This document shows positions 54,574 through 63,460 of a stretch of 64,000 nucleotides of DNA, one piece after another. This DNA comes from JANPLD01 sp031426355 (GTDB lineage: Bacteria; Pseudomonadota; Alphaproteobacteria; Rickettsiales; UBA8987). Location of the stretch: contig JANPLD010000027.1 in assembly GCA_031426355.1 (NCBI GenBank), positions 1-64,000 of the forward strand. Direction: 5' to 3'. Each line of letters begins with the position of its first letter. Within the stretch, counting starts at the first letter, position 1. The translations under genes and the position numbers were made by a program. A model generated the notes under the pieces. It was given only the letters and a program-made list of their open reading frames with translations, searched no databases and was not told the DNA's origin.

Positions 54574-55926
54574 TTATGTTCCTGCTATCGTCATTCCCTC
54601 AATCATCAGGGTTGGGGCATTTTTGGAATAACGCATGTTAAGATCGTTAGCTGCAGTAAGATTCATAAACATTTCGAGGAGGTTCCCTGCAATGGTTATT
54701 TCTGAAACGGGATAGGTCAGAACGCCATTCTCGATCCAGAAACCGCTGGCACCTTGGCTGTAATCTCCGGTGATACCATTTACACCCATACCGAAAGCAT
54801 CAGTCACATATAGACCCTGTGTAATATTTTTTATCAGGTCATTAAATGAAATATTCCCGCCTTCCATATACATGTTGGTTGAGGAAGGAGAGGGCTGAGT
54901 ATTAATTCCACGAGATGCTCTGCCGTTAGATTTTAGCCCAAGTTTTTGTGCAGAGCGCAGATCTAATATCCATGTTTTTAAAACTCCATTCTCAATTATG
55001 GTAAGTTTTTCACCTTTGATGCCTTCGGCATCAAATGGCTGGGAACCTAAGCCTTTTGGAAGAAGCGGGTTATCATATATATTGATGTTTTTTGGGAGTA
55101 TCTGTTTTTCCATTTTGTCAAACAAGAAACTGGATTCTTTAACTATACTTGCGCCGTTGATAGCTCCAGCAAGGTTCCCGACAAAATCCCTTGAGACCCT
55201 TCTATCAAAAACAATGGGAACTTTCATGGTGTTTATTTTACGCGGATTTAATTTTCTGACTGTCCATTCAGCCGCGCCTTTACCAATATCAGAAGGGTTG
55301 CGTAAGTCGTCACGATGATGGGCGTAAGAATAATCATAATCAGTTTCCATTTCGGTGCCTTCACCTGCGATGGCGGAAACGGAAATATTGTAACCGGATG
55401 TTCTATATGACTGTGAAAAACCTTTTGAGGTAAGCATCACTGTTTCTGAGTGTGAATAGCTTGATTCCGCATATTCAGTATTGGTTATACCTTTGGATTC
55501 CAGGCATGCAGTTTCCGCTTCATTTGCCCAGTTCTTAAGTTCATCAATGGTTGCGCCTTTATTACAATATATCTTCAGGCTTTCAACATCACTATTTTTT
55601 GTGAATTCATTTTCTTCAGCCAAGCGATATGATCTGTCGGCTGGTGAAAATTTTGCCTGTTCTATAACTTTCTCAACTGTGGCTTTGATATTGTTTTCGA
55701 GTAGATTATTGGTTGATACGAGAGCGATCTTCTGGCCGTCTTTATCATCCAGAAAAACCCTTATTCCAAGGTCACGCGTTTCAGATGATTCGATCGTTTC
55801 AGGTTTACCCTTATGCTGACGGTAAGAGATATTAGTTGATTGCACTATCACAACATCTGCGGCACTTGCCCCGCTTTTAAGGGCGTGTTCAATTGTTAGA
55901 TTCGCTGCGTTGAGGTTAGTGTTCAT
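54574..55926 (-). CDS. pmbA: PmbA/TldE metalloprotease-family protein
   Basis: The partner subunit of the TldD/TldE protease, which trims modified peptides and, in E. coli, degrades the CcdA antitoxin. The 450 residues have the N-terminal TldD/PmbA domain (SGASAADVVIVQSTN, IESSETRDLGIRVFLDDKDGQ) and the C-terminal domain with RASRGINTQPSPSSTNMYMEGG, TDAFGMGVNGITGDYSQGASGFWIENG and AGNLLEMF. PmbA itself lacks the zinc HExxxH motif, as expected. Its ATG overlaps the hicB stop by four bases. Confidence 0.93.
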   Translation of the reverse strand: MNTNLNAANLTIEHALKSGASAADVVIVQSTNISYRQHKGKPETIESSETRDLGIRVFLDDKDGQKIALVSTNNLLENNIKATVEKVIEQAKFSPADRSYRLAEENEFTKNSDVESLKIYCNKGATIDELKNWANEAETACLESKGITNTEYAESSYSHSETVMLTSKGFSQSYRTSGYNISVSAIAGEGTEMETDYDYSYAHHRDDLRNPSDIGKGAAEWTVRKLNPRKINTMKVPIVFDRRVSRDFVGNLAGAINGASIVKESSFLFDKMEKQILPKNINIYDNPLLPKGLGSQPFDAEGIKGEKLTIIENGVLKTWILDLRSAQKLGLKSNGRASRGINTQPSPSSTNMYMEGGNISFNDLIKNITQGLYVTDAFGMGVNGITGDYSQGASGFWIENGVLTYPVSEITIAGNLLEMFMNLTAANDLNMRYSKNAPTLMIEGMTIAGT

Positions 55927-56306
55927 TTGTTTTTTGAATTATTTTCCATTCCTAAGCCTTTCGCAATATAAGTTAAGGCAAGCGTGTTTATACTTACGCC
56001 TTCAAATTTTGCGCGGACGGAAAGCTCTTTATGGATTGTTTTAGGAAGTCTCTGAACAAATTTTCCGCTAAAATCATCACCTGGTAAAGTGCTTCCCGGT
56101 TTTGGTATCTGCCTTTTTAAGTTTTTTGCTGTTTCTATCCATGCCTTAACAGCATCTCTTCCTTCTTCAAGCGTTGCTTTTATTGTATCTCCGTCAGATA
56201 TGCAGCCGGGCAGATCGGGGAATTCTATCAAGTATCCCCCCCCGTCTCCTTTTGATAAAGGTTTAATAATGAACGGATATTCAAAATTTGTATCGCTTAT
56301 TTTCAT
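55923..56306 (-). CDS. hicB: HicB-family antitoxin with C-terminal DNA-binding domain
   Basis: A 127-residue antitoxin. The partial RNase H-like HicB domain (about 8-75, FIIKPLSKGDGGGYLIEFPDLPGCISDGDT and the EGRDAVKAWIETA helix) is followed by a ribbon-helix-helix region (about 92-120, FVQRLPKTIHKELSVRAKFEGVS then INTLALTYIAKGL). It overlaps hicA upstream and pmbA downstream by four bases each (ATGA). HicB neutralises HicA and autoregulates the operon. Confidence 0.92.
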   Translation of the reverse strand: MKISDTNFEYPFIIKPLSKGDGGGYLIEFPDLPGCISDGDTIKATLEEGRDAVKAWIETAKNLKRQIPKPGSTLPGDDFSGKFVQRLPKTIHKELSVRAKFEGVSINTLALTYIAKGLGMENNSKNK

Positions 56307-56539
56307 TTTTCTATTTCATCAATTAATTTAAGAAGCTTCTTAATATACACCGGTTTTATAGGTCTGCGCGCCGGTATAGTTAAGATATGTACTAGCTTCT
56401 GATGAGAAAAAGTTACATGACTTCCTGAGGTTGTTCTTTTTGCGAAGCCAAAGTGACAAGCTATCCTTTCCACATCTTCAACCCTCCAGTCTTGAGGGTT
56501 ATTTCTCATTTTTTCCAGAATTTTCTCTATCTTACTCAT
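56303..56539 (-). CDS. hicA: HicA-family mRNA interferase toxin
   Basis: A 78-residue toxin with the dsRBD-like HicA fold. The catalytic His41 is in TTSGSHVTFSH, preceded by a WRVEDVERIACHFGF helix and followed by the TIPARRPIKPVYIKKLLKLI end. It cleaves mRNA independently of ribosomes in characterised cases. It is first of hicA-hicB-pmbA. A 14-base palindrome sits two bases upstream of the start codon, so the message must have a very short leader. Confidence 0.9.
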   Translation of the reverse strand: MSKIEKILEKMRNNPQDWRVEDVERIACHFGFAKRTTSGSHVTFSHQKLVHILTIPARRPIKPVYIKKLLKLIDEIEK

Positions 56540-56541
56540 GA

Positions 56542-56555
56542 TATCATATATGATA
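56542..56555. promoter_or_regulatory. Perfect 14-bp palindrome at the hicA start (probable HicB operator)
   Basis: TATCATATATGATA is fully self-complementary and lies directly before the hicA ATG, overlapping TATCAT-like -10 sequences. A TTGACT or TTGTTT -35 candidate lies upstream on the minus strand. The position fits binding by the ribbon-helix-helix part of HicB. Confidence 0.65.
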
Positions 56556-56570
56556 CTACTCAGTCAATAA

Positions 56571-56604
56571 TAAAAACAAAAATCCCCGCTGGTGTGCGGG
56601 GATT
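56571..56604 (-). terminator. Rho-independent terminator of the parvulin gene
   Basis: AATCCCCGC (56581-56589) pairs with GCGGGGATT (56596-56604) across a 6-base loop. On the minus strand the stem is followed by ATTTTTGTTTTT. It lies 30 bases after the stop of the peptidyl-prolyl isomerase gene and separates it from hicA. Confidence 0.88.
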
Positions 56605-56633
56605 ATATAGTCAAATTTCTGAAAAAATAAAAC

Positions 56634-57632
56634 TTATTTTACTTCGCCAGCAGCAGGTGCTACCGCAGGAGCTGGTTCAGTTGGTGCTACTGCAGAGGGA
56701 GCCGGAGCTGCCGGAGCGGCTGCATCAGTTGCAGCTGTTGTTGCATCAGCTGCCGCTGGAGCTTTTACAAGCTCAACCTGGATCTGGTTTGAAAGGCCTT
56801 CAATGTAATTTTTAACTGATTCAGAACCGAGCTGTTTTTCAATCCTTGGTTTTGCCTGATCGAAAGTTACTATCTCAGCATCTTTCATGTCTTCAACTTT
56901 GATGATGTGCCAGCCGAATTCAGTTTTAACAGGGCCTGAAGTTTCGTTCTTACCAAGTTTTTTAACTGCGTCAGAGAACTCAACAACAAATTCCTCAGGG
57001 AAGATATATCCAAGGTCACCACCACGAACTGCCGACTGTTTATCTACAGAAGTAGTTTTTGCGACAGAATCAAAACTTTGTGTTTTAAGTTTTTCTTCAG
57101 CGGCTTTTGCTTCAGCTTCACTTCTCACGAGAATATGTCTTACTTTATATTGCTGAGAGCTTTTTGCTTTGCCAACCAGTTCATCATAAGTTATTTTGAT
57201 CTTCTCATCAGTAACACCTTCAGTTGCGATCTTCTCAAGGAATTTTTCCTTATAGATATTCTCAACAAGGTCATCGATCCTGTTTTGAAGTTCTTTATCG
57301 TTCTGAACGCCAGCTTCGTATGCTTTTTCAAGGATTTTGCGTTGTACTGCTGCTTCTTTAGTTACAGCTTCAAGGCCTTTTGCATCCATTTTGTTAAGGT
57401 CGATCTGGTCGCCTCTACCTTGCGTAATGAAATTCAGCCTTTCTTTTATTTCCTGTTCTTTTACTTCCCTCCCATCAGCTTTTGCGATAACTTCGCCTTC
57501 AAAATTCCTGGTGATTATCCTTCCGCTAGCTTCCGGTGCTCCGCCAAGACCGATATGATCTTTGTTCTGGAACAGAATTGCGCCTTCAGCAATTGCCGCA
57601 AGTGCAAGTATAGCTATAATAACGTTTTTCAT
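56634..57632 (-). CDS. Parvulin-type peptidyl-prolyl cis-trans isomerase (PpiC/SurA-like)
   Basis: A 332-residue periplasmic folding factor. It has an N-terminal signal anchor (about 1-20), a SurA-like helical region (about 50-160), and the rotamase domain (about 160-255) with YKVRHILVRSEAEAKAAEEKL, RGGDLGYIFPEEFVVEF and GWHIIKVED. An Ala/Pro/Thr-rich disordered tail follows (about 290-332). In alphaproteobacteria a similar gene often sits between secA and argJ; here the three are apart. It likely assists outer-membrane protein folding. Confidence 0.9.
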   Translation of the reverse strand: MKNVIIAILALAAIAEGAILFQNKDHIGLGGAPEASGRIITRNFEGEVIAKADGREVKEQEIKERLNFITQGRGDQIDLNKMDAKGLEAVTKEAAVQRKILEKAYEAGVQNDKELQNRIDDLVENIYKEKFLEKIATEGVTDEKIKITYDELVGKAKSSQQYKVRHILVRSEAEAKAAEEKLKTQSFDSVAKTTSVDKQSAVRGGDLGYIFPEEFVVEFSDAVKKLGKNETSGPVKTEFGWHIIKVEDMKDAEIVTFDQAKPRIEKQLGSESVKNYIEGLSNQIQVELVKAPAAADATTAATDAAAPAAPAPSAVAPTEPAPAVAPAAGEVK

Positions 57633-57726
57633 GTGATTTAATAGAATGTTGTAATAGTTAAAATCGTGCGTATATTAATCGCAAATTATTAGCATTCAAG
57701 AGTTATATATAAGTAAGTAAATTATA

Positions 57727-59790
57727 ATGAGTGATCTATTTTCATTGATGGGCGACCCTACTGATAAAAAAAAGAAGTCAGAAGAGGTAAAAAACGAACT
57801 TAAAAAAGCTCTCGTGCAGACAAAAGTCAAAAAAGATGACTCATACTCTGCTGACGATATTGAAGTTCTGGAAGGGCTTGAGCCTGTGCGTCGACGCCCG
57901 GGAATGTATATTGGCGGTACTGATGAAAATGCGTTGCACCATCTTGCGATAGAAGTTCTTGATAACGCGATGGATGAAGCTGTTGCAGGTCACGCGAAAG
58001 AAATCACCGTCCACCTGAAAGAAAATAATACGCTTGAGATCATTGATAATGGCCGCGGCATCCCGATTGATGAGCATCCGAAGTTTCCGGGTAAATCTGC
58101 GCTTGAGATCATTCTTACAACGCTTCACTCAGGCGGAAAGTTCAATACTAACGTATATAAAACCTCAGGTGGTCTGCATGGTGTTGGTGTATCTGTTGTT
58201 AATGCACTCGCAAGTTTCCTTGCGGTAGAAGTTATACGTAACGGCAAATTATACCGTCAGGAATATTCCCGTGGCGCGCCGCAGACAAAACTTAAAGTAG
58301 TTTCTGAAAATATAAAAGGGAAGGGTACTAAAGTAATTTTTACCCCTGATGAAGATATTTTCGGTAAACACAGGTTCAAGGCTGAGAAGCTTTATTCCAT
58401 GGTGAAATCCAAAGCCTACCTTTTTTCGGGCGTAACAATAAACTGGATATGCGAAGCTTCGCTCATAAATTCTGATAAGCCAGTTCCTACCGAAGAAAAA
58501 ATATGTTTCAAAAATGGTATCCGTGATTTCATCAATGATATAACTGCCAATGTCGATGTTCTGGGTCGGGATTACTTTTTTGGTGCCAATGAGCTTGCAA
58601 ATGATAAAGGCAAAGTTGAGTGGACGATCATCTGGCCAAATATTGACGCTGAAGATGTTGAGGCAACTAGCCATTCATATTGTAATACTATTTCAACGCC
58701 TCTTGGCGGAACACATGAAACGGGCTTTAGAACTGCTATTGCGCGTTCTGTTCGTGAATATGCTGAAAAAACGATTGGTAAAAGATCAGAAAAAATAACT
58801 ACGGAAGACGTATTCTCTAATACCATATTTGTTCTGTCGCTTTTCATATCTGAGCCGCAATTTCAAGGGCAAACCAAAGAAAAACTACTTAACCAGGAAG
58901 CTGCAAAACTCGTTGAGAATGCCGTAAAAGACAGGTTCGATAACCTACTTGCTCAAAGCAAAGAGCTTGCAGGAAGTTTGATTGAAACGATAATCAATTA
59001 TGCGGAAGACAGGATTTCCCGCAGGATGAAAAAAGATACTGCTCGTAAAACCCTTACTACCAGATTACGTTTACCGGGTAAACTTGCAGATTGTGCCTCT
59101 GAAAATATTGATGATACCGAGCTTTTCATTGTGGAAGGTGATTCAGCGGGTGGTTCTGCCAAGCAGGCGCGTGACCGTAATACTCAGGCGATACTCCCAA
59201 TTCGCGGTAAAATTCTCAATGTTGCCTCTGCAACTGATGACAAGATCTATGCGAACCAGGAAATAAAAGACCTTGGTATAGCGCTTGGCGTTGGAACTGG
59301 CCGTGATTTTAAAACATCTGACCTCCGTTACGGTAAAGTTATAATCATGACAGATGCCGACGTTGACGGAGCTCACATTGCAACTTTACTTATGACATTC
59401 TTCTACCGTTCAATGCGTCCGATGATCGAAGATGGCAGGTTATATCTTGCCAAACCACCGCTCTACAGGCTCAAATCTGGCGACCAGATAATTTACGCTG
59501 CTAATGATGAAGAGAAAAACAAAATCCAGGCAAAGCTTTCAGAAAATGGCAAGAAAAAACTAGAAATAGGCCGCTTCAAGGGTCTTGGTGAAATGATGCC
59601 AGCCCAGCTTAAAGAAACTACTATGAATCGCAAAACGCGCACGCTTTTAAAAGTTGTCCTTGAAGAAGACCGCTCAATATCCGAAAATATGGTTGAAGAC
59701 TTAATGGGCAAAAAGCCCGAAAAACGCTTCGCCTTTATTACCGAAAAAGGTATCGCATCACCTGAGATATTTAAAGAGTTGGATATTTAG
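57727..59790 (+). CDS. parE: DNA topoisomerase IV subunit B
   Basis: The ATPase subunit of the decatenating type IIA topoisomerase. The 687-residue length favours ParE over GyrB (about 800). It has the GHKL ATPase (GLEPVRRRPGMYIGGTDE, VLDNAMDEAVAGHA, DNGRGIP, GGLHGVGVSVVNAL), the transducer domain (about 240-400), and the TOPRIM domain with EGDSAGGSAKQARDR, ILPIRGKILNVASA and MTDADVDGAHI. A Lys-rich N-terminal extension of about 40 residues precedes the ATPase. parC is not in the window. Confidence 0.92.
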   Translation: MSDLFSLMGDPTDKKKKSEEVKNELKKALVQTKVKKDDSYSADDIEVLEGLEPVRRRPGMYIGGTDENALHHLAIEVLDNAMDEAVAGHAKEITVHLKENNTLEIIDNGRGIPIDEHPKFPGKSALEIILTTLHSGGKFNTNVYKTSGGLHGVGVSVVNALASFLAVEVIRNGKLYRQEYSRGAPQTKLKVVSENIKGKGTKVIFTPDEDIFGKHRFKAEKLYSMVKSKAYLFSGVTINWICEASLINSDKPVPTEEKICFKNGIRDFINDITANVDVLGRDYFFGANELANDKGKVEWTIIWPNIDAEDVEATSHSYCNTISTPLGGTHETGFRTAIARSVREYAEKTIGKRSEKITTEDVFSNTIFVLSLFISEPQFQGQTKEKLLNQEAAKLVENAVKDRFDNLLAQSKELAGSLIETIINYAEDRISRRMKKDTARKTLTTRLRLPGKLADCASENIDDTELFIVEGDSAGGSAKQARDRNTQAILPIRGKILNVASATDDKIYANQEIKDLGIALGVGTGRDFKTSDLRYGKVIIMTDADVDGAHIATLLMTFFYRSMRPMIEDGRLYLAKPPLYRLKSGDQIIYAANDEEKNKIQAKLSENGKKKLEIGRFKGLGEMMPAQLKETTMNRKTRTLLKVVLEEDRSISENMVEDLMGKKPEKRFAFITEKGIASPEIFKELDI

Positions 59791-59800
59791 TTTTTTTCTA

Positions 59801-59965
59801 TTTGTCATTGTGAGCGAAAGTCAAAGGCTGAGTGTGGGAATCCAGAAGTAGCGATAATGCGTTTAATACTTTAGGATTGCTTCATTCCCGCGAAAGCGGA
59901 AATTCACCATGGAAATCAGAGTTCTTACTATTTTTAGGTTGGATACCTGCTTTCGCAGGTATGAC
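59801..59965. repeat. Palindromic intergenic repeat cluster downstream of parE
   Basis: The spacer begins with TTGTCATTGTGAGCGAAAG, resembling the widespread GTCATTGCGAGCG-type repeats of Rickettsiales and other bacteria. It then contains two hairpins, CCCGC-GAAA-GCGG (near 59887) and a perfect ATACCTGC-TTTC-GCAGGTAT (59943-59962). There is no coding frame. These look like non-autonomous dispersed elements rather than terminators, as no T run follows. Confidence 0.6.
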
Positions 59966-59976
59966 TCAAGAATCTG

Positions 59977-61602
59977 TTAATATTCCAGAAACTTATTCGT
60001 AATTGGATATCTCCTATCCCTACCAAAAGGTTTAGAAGAAATTTTTACGCCCGGCGCGCCTTGGCGGCGTTTGTATTCGGCGCGGTCGACGAGTTTTTCC
60101 ACTTCGCGTATTGTGTTTGTTTTGAAGCCTTCTTTTTCAATATCCTCAACTGATTTATCAAGTTCGATCATCTCATATAGGATGCTATCAAGAATGGAAT
60201 ATTTTGGTAGTGTATCTTCATCTTTCTGGCCGGGGCGGAGTTCCGCGCTTGGCGCTTTGGTGATTATCCTGTTCGGGATCAGGTTTATTTTTTTGAGTTT
60301 GGTATCTTGCGGGATGTTGGAATTTCTCCACTTTGCAATTTCGTATACTCTGGTTTTGTACAGATCTTTAATGAGGTTATATCCGCCGCACATATCACCG
60401 TATAAAGTGCAATATCCAGTAGCTATCTCGCTTTTGTTTCCTGTCGAAAGAAGCAGGTAACCAAATTTATTTGAGAGTGCCATTAGCAGAACGCCTCTTA
60501 TACGTGCCTGCATATTTTCTTCAGCTAACCCTTGTTTTGTTCCTTTAAAGAACGGCGCAAGTGATTTTTCAAATGCTTTATAAGCTGGCTCAATATCAAT
60601 ATTATCAAGCTTCACTTTTAGGTTATCAGCAAGTTCTTTTGCATCATCCAGGCTTTCATCAGAAGTATATTTTGAAGGCAGCATAACTGTTTTTACCTTA
60701 TCACTTCCGAGCGCATCAGCTGCTATTACTGCTGATATGGCTGAATCTATCCCACCACTTAAACCCAATATTATGCCGGTGAAGTTGTTTTTATGAACAT
60801 AATCGCGAAGCGCAAGCATCATCGCCTGATAGATATGTTCAGGCTCATTTATGATCGTTAATTGTTTCGGTTTCGCTTTTTTTACTTCATCAGTATCGAA
60901 AATTTTTACATCTTCGCGGAAGAAATCCATCTGTGCGAAAACTTTGCCGTTGCCCGACATTACAAAGCTACCGCCATCAAATACCAGATCATCATGACCG
61001 CAAACCTGATTAACGTAATATACCGGTATATTGCCACCGCCTTTTACAGCATTAGCGCCTATCTCCATTCTCTTGGCATGCTTGGTGCGCTCAAATGGGG
61101 AGGCGTTCACTGATAAAATAAATTCTGCGCCTTTTAACCCTTCGGCATTTTCCTTGCTCCATGTGTCTTCACATATCAGCATACCGATGGTTTTGCCTTT
61201 ATACTTAAATGGCACTGGTTTTTTTCCGCCTTTGAATACGCGTTTTTCATCAAATACGCCGTAATTTGGCAGGTCATATTTATATTGTTTGTGGATTATC
61301 TTGCCTTTGGAAACAATAAGAGCGGCATTATATATATTGCCATTTTCTTTCCATGGGGTGTTGATCAGAATATCTGCTTTGGCATTTTTAGTGGCGGCAA
61401 TTATCTTGTCAGTAAAAGCCAGAGATTTCTGAACGAATTCAGGGCGTGCAACCATATCTTCACCGGGATATCCGCATACGCAAAGCTCCGGGAAAACTAC
61501 CAAGTCAACATTCTGGTTCTCCTTGAATGTTTTTATTATCTTATCAACGTTGCGGCCAAAATCCCCGACCGTAAAATTCATCTGTGCCAATGCGATTTTC
61601 AT
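59977..61602 (-). CDS. nadE: Glutamine-dependent NAD+ synthetase
   Basis: Makes NAD from deamido-NAD using glutamine. The 541 residues have an N-terminal nitrilase-type glutaminase (about 1-250) with catalytic Glu in VFPELCVCGYPGED, Lys in KYDLPNYGVFDEKR and Cys in GMLICEDTW. The C-terminal ATP-pyrophosphatase domain has the P-loop LGLSGGIDSAISAV, LLSTGNKSEIATGYCTLYGDM and KAPSAELRPGQKDEDTLP. It is a single-gene unit between two palindromic-repeat spacers. Confidence 0.96.
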   Translation of the reverse strand: MKIALAQMNFTVGDFGRNVDKIIKTFKENQNVDLVVFPELCVCGYPGEDMVARPEFVQKSLAFTDKIIAATKNAKADILINTPWKENGNIYNAALIVSKGKIIHKQYKYDLPNYGVFDEKRVFKGGKKPVPFKYKGKTIGMLICEDTWSKENAEGLKGAEFILSVNASPFERTKHAKRMEIGANAVKGGGNIPVYYVNQVCGHDDLVFDGGSFVMSGNGKVFAQMDFFREDVKIFDTDEVKKAKPKQLTIINEPEHIYQAMMLALRDYVHKNNFTGIILGLSGGIDSAISAVIAADALGSDKVKTVMLPSKYTSDESLDDAKELADNLKVKLDNIDIEPAYKAFEKSLAPFFKGTKQGLAEENMQARIRGVLLMALSNKFGYLLLSTGNKSEIATGYCTLYGDMCGGYNLIKDLYKTRVYEIAKWRNSNIPQDTKLKKINLIPNRIITKAPSAELRPGQKDEDTLPKYSILDSILYEMIELDKSVEDIEKEGFKTNTIREVEKLVDRAEYKRRQGAPGVKISSKPFGRDRRYPITNKFLEY

Positions 61603-61660
61603 AACTTCGTTATTTTATTTTTTGAAATTTAATTATACAAAGCTAAGTAATAAAAGAAAG

Positions 61661-61746
61661 TGTCATGCCTGCATAGGTAGGTATCCAGCCAGAACAATAT
61701 TCTGAACTGTAACTTCTCTGGATTCCTGCCTATGCGGCAATGACAC
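61661..61746. repeat. Palindromic repeat between nadE and purH
   Basis: Long imperfect inverted arms start with TGTCATGCCTGCATAGG on the left (61661 onward) and end with CCTATGCGGCAATGACA on the right (to 61745); both include the GGTATCCAG/CTGGATTCC segment. The central loop is about 30 bases. The family resemblance to the parE-nadE element (GTCAT ends, ATCC/GGAT steps) suggests one dispersed repeat class. Confidence 0.7.
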
Positions 61747-61785
61747 GGAAGTATTTTGTTATTAGATAGGTTTCCTTGGATTTTA

Positions 61786-63348
61786 TCAATGCTTGAAATG
61801 TCTTATTCCGGTGAATACCATTGCCAGATTGTGTTTATCTGCCGCTTCGATCACTTCATTGTCACGAACTGAGCCACCGGGCTGGATAACTGCTGTTATG
61901 CCTTCTGCCGCAGCTGCTTCCAAGCCATCAGCAAATGGGAAGAATGCATCGGAGGCAAGTACTGAACCTTTGGCGCTCTCAGTATTTTTATTGGTTTCTT
62001 TTGCTTTCCACGCACCGATCCTTGATGAATCTATGCGGCTCATTTGCCCTGCGCCTATACCAATGGTGGAGCCATCTTTAACGTAAACTATCGCGTTTGA
62101 TTTAACATGTTTGCACACAGTAAATGCGAATATCATATCCTGCAGTTCTTTTTCTGTGGGTTTACGTTTCGTAACGATTTTTAAATTATCAAAATCTGCA
62201 ACCATGTCGTCTTTATCCTGTAGCAGGAAACCGCCTCGTATAGCTTGGATCTTAAGCTCTTTCTGATTTGGTTTTACTGTCCAGAGACCAGTTTCAACTA
62301 CTCTGAGGTTTTTCTTGGTAGCAAATATCTCTAATGCGTCTTTACTGTAAGATGGCGCGATTATAACTTCGCAGAATATCTTTGCTGCTTTTTCCGCTGT
62401 TTTTCCGTCCACTTCCCTGTTGAATGCGAATATACCGCCAAATGAAGATACCGGGTCGCAGTTAAGTGCTTTGTCAAAAGCCTTATCAAGGTCAGTATCA
62501 ACCGCAACACCACATGGATTGTTGTGTTTTACGATAGCAGCAGCTGGTTCCTTAAATTCATTTACCAACTCATAAGCTGAGTCTGCATCTAGAATATTAT
62601 TATAGCTGAGTTCTTTGCCCTGCAAAAATTTTGCATTGGCAACTGAAGGGATTGAATTGTCGGAAATATAAAGTGACGCTCTCTGGTGAGGGTTTTCACC
62701 ATATCTCAGCTGAGTTTTCCTTTCTGCTGATATTGCCATTTTCTCAGGGAAAGCAACGCCAATCTGGGAATCAAACCATGTAGAGATAGCGCCGTCATAA
62801 ACAGCAGTTCTTGAGAATGCTTCTGCGGCAAGTGCTCTGCTTACATCTTTACTGATAGAGCCGTTATTGCTTTTCATCGTTTCCATTAACCCTGCGTATC
62901 TTTCAGGATTTACAACAACAACAACGAATTTGTGGTTTTTAGCGGCAGAGCGGATCATTGAAGGGCCGCCAATATCAATATTTTCGATCACTTCTTCAAA
63001 TTCCGCACCTTTTTTAACAGTTTCTTCAAAGGCGTAAAGATTCACTACAACCATATCAATTGGCTCAATATCATGTGTGCCCATTGCCTGAATATGCTCC
63101 TTATTGTCACGAACTCCAAGCAGACCACCATGAACTTTCGGGTGGAGGGTTTTTACCCTGCCATCCATAATTTCCGGAAAGCCAGTATATTCGGAGATAT
63201 CAGTAACTTTAACTTTATTATCTTTTAAAGTTTTTGCGGTGCCGCCAGTTGAGATTATCTCAACATTTTGTGACTGCAGGAATTTTGCAAATTCAACTAT
63301 TCCTATCTTATCCGTTACTGAAATTAATGCGCGCTTTATTTTTATCAT
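61786..63348 (-). CDS. purH: Bifunctional AICAR transformylase/IMP cyclohydrolase
   Basis: Carries out the last two steps of IMP synthesis. The 520 residues contain the N-terminal MGS-like cyclohydrolase (about 1-150: STGGTAKTLKDN, FPEIMDGRVKTLHPKVHGGLL, NIDIGGPSMIRSAAKN) and the C-terminal transformylase (about 200-520: LRYGENPHQRASLY, VKHNNPCGVAV, SNAIVYVKDGSTIGIGAGQMSR, DAFFPFADGLEAAAAEGI). Its presence means de novo purine synthesis, which most obligate Rickettsiales such as Rickettsia lack. Confidence 0.97.
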   Translation of the reverse strand: MIKIKRALISVTDKIGIVEFAKFLQSQNVEIISTGGTAKTLKDNKVKVTDISEYTGFPEIMDGRVKTLHPKVHGGLLGVRDNKEHIQAMGTHDIEPIDMVVVNLYAFEETVKKGAEFEEVIENIDIGGPSMIRSAAKNHKFVVVVVNPERYAGLMETMKSNNGSISKDVSRALAAEAFSRTAVYDGAISTWFDSQIGVAFPEKMAISAERKTQLRYGENPHQRASLYISDNSIPSVANAKFLQGKELSYNNILDADSAYELVNEFKEPAAAIVKHNNPCGVAVDTDLDKAFDKALNCDPVSSFGGIFAFNREVDGKTAEKAAKIFCEVIIAPSYSKDALEIFATKKNLRVVETGLWTVKPNQKELKIQAIRGGFLLQDKDDMVADFDNLKIVTKRKPTEKELQDMIFAFTVCKHVKSNAIVYVKDGSTIGIGAGQMSRIDSSRIGAWKAKETNKNTESAKGSVLASDAFFPFADGLEAAAAEGITAVIQPGGSVRDNEVIEAADKHNLAMVFTGIRHFKH

Positions 63349-63460
63349 ACTAGAATCGTATTTGATATATGTTTAATAATGATTAGTCCTTTGACATTTA
63401 CACGCTGTTATAGTTAACTAATTTTTCAGATAAATAGAAAAGATTTAATAAAGGGAAGCT

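Noticed and set aside
57727..59790. Assignment as GyrB
   Set aside because: The length (687 residues) and lack of the extra C-terminal GyrB insert fit ParE better, although the two share all catalytic motifs.
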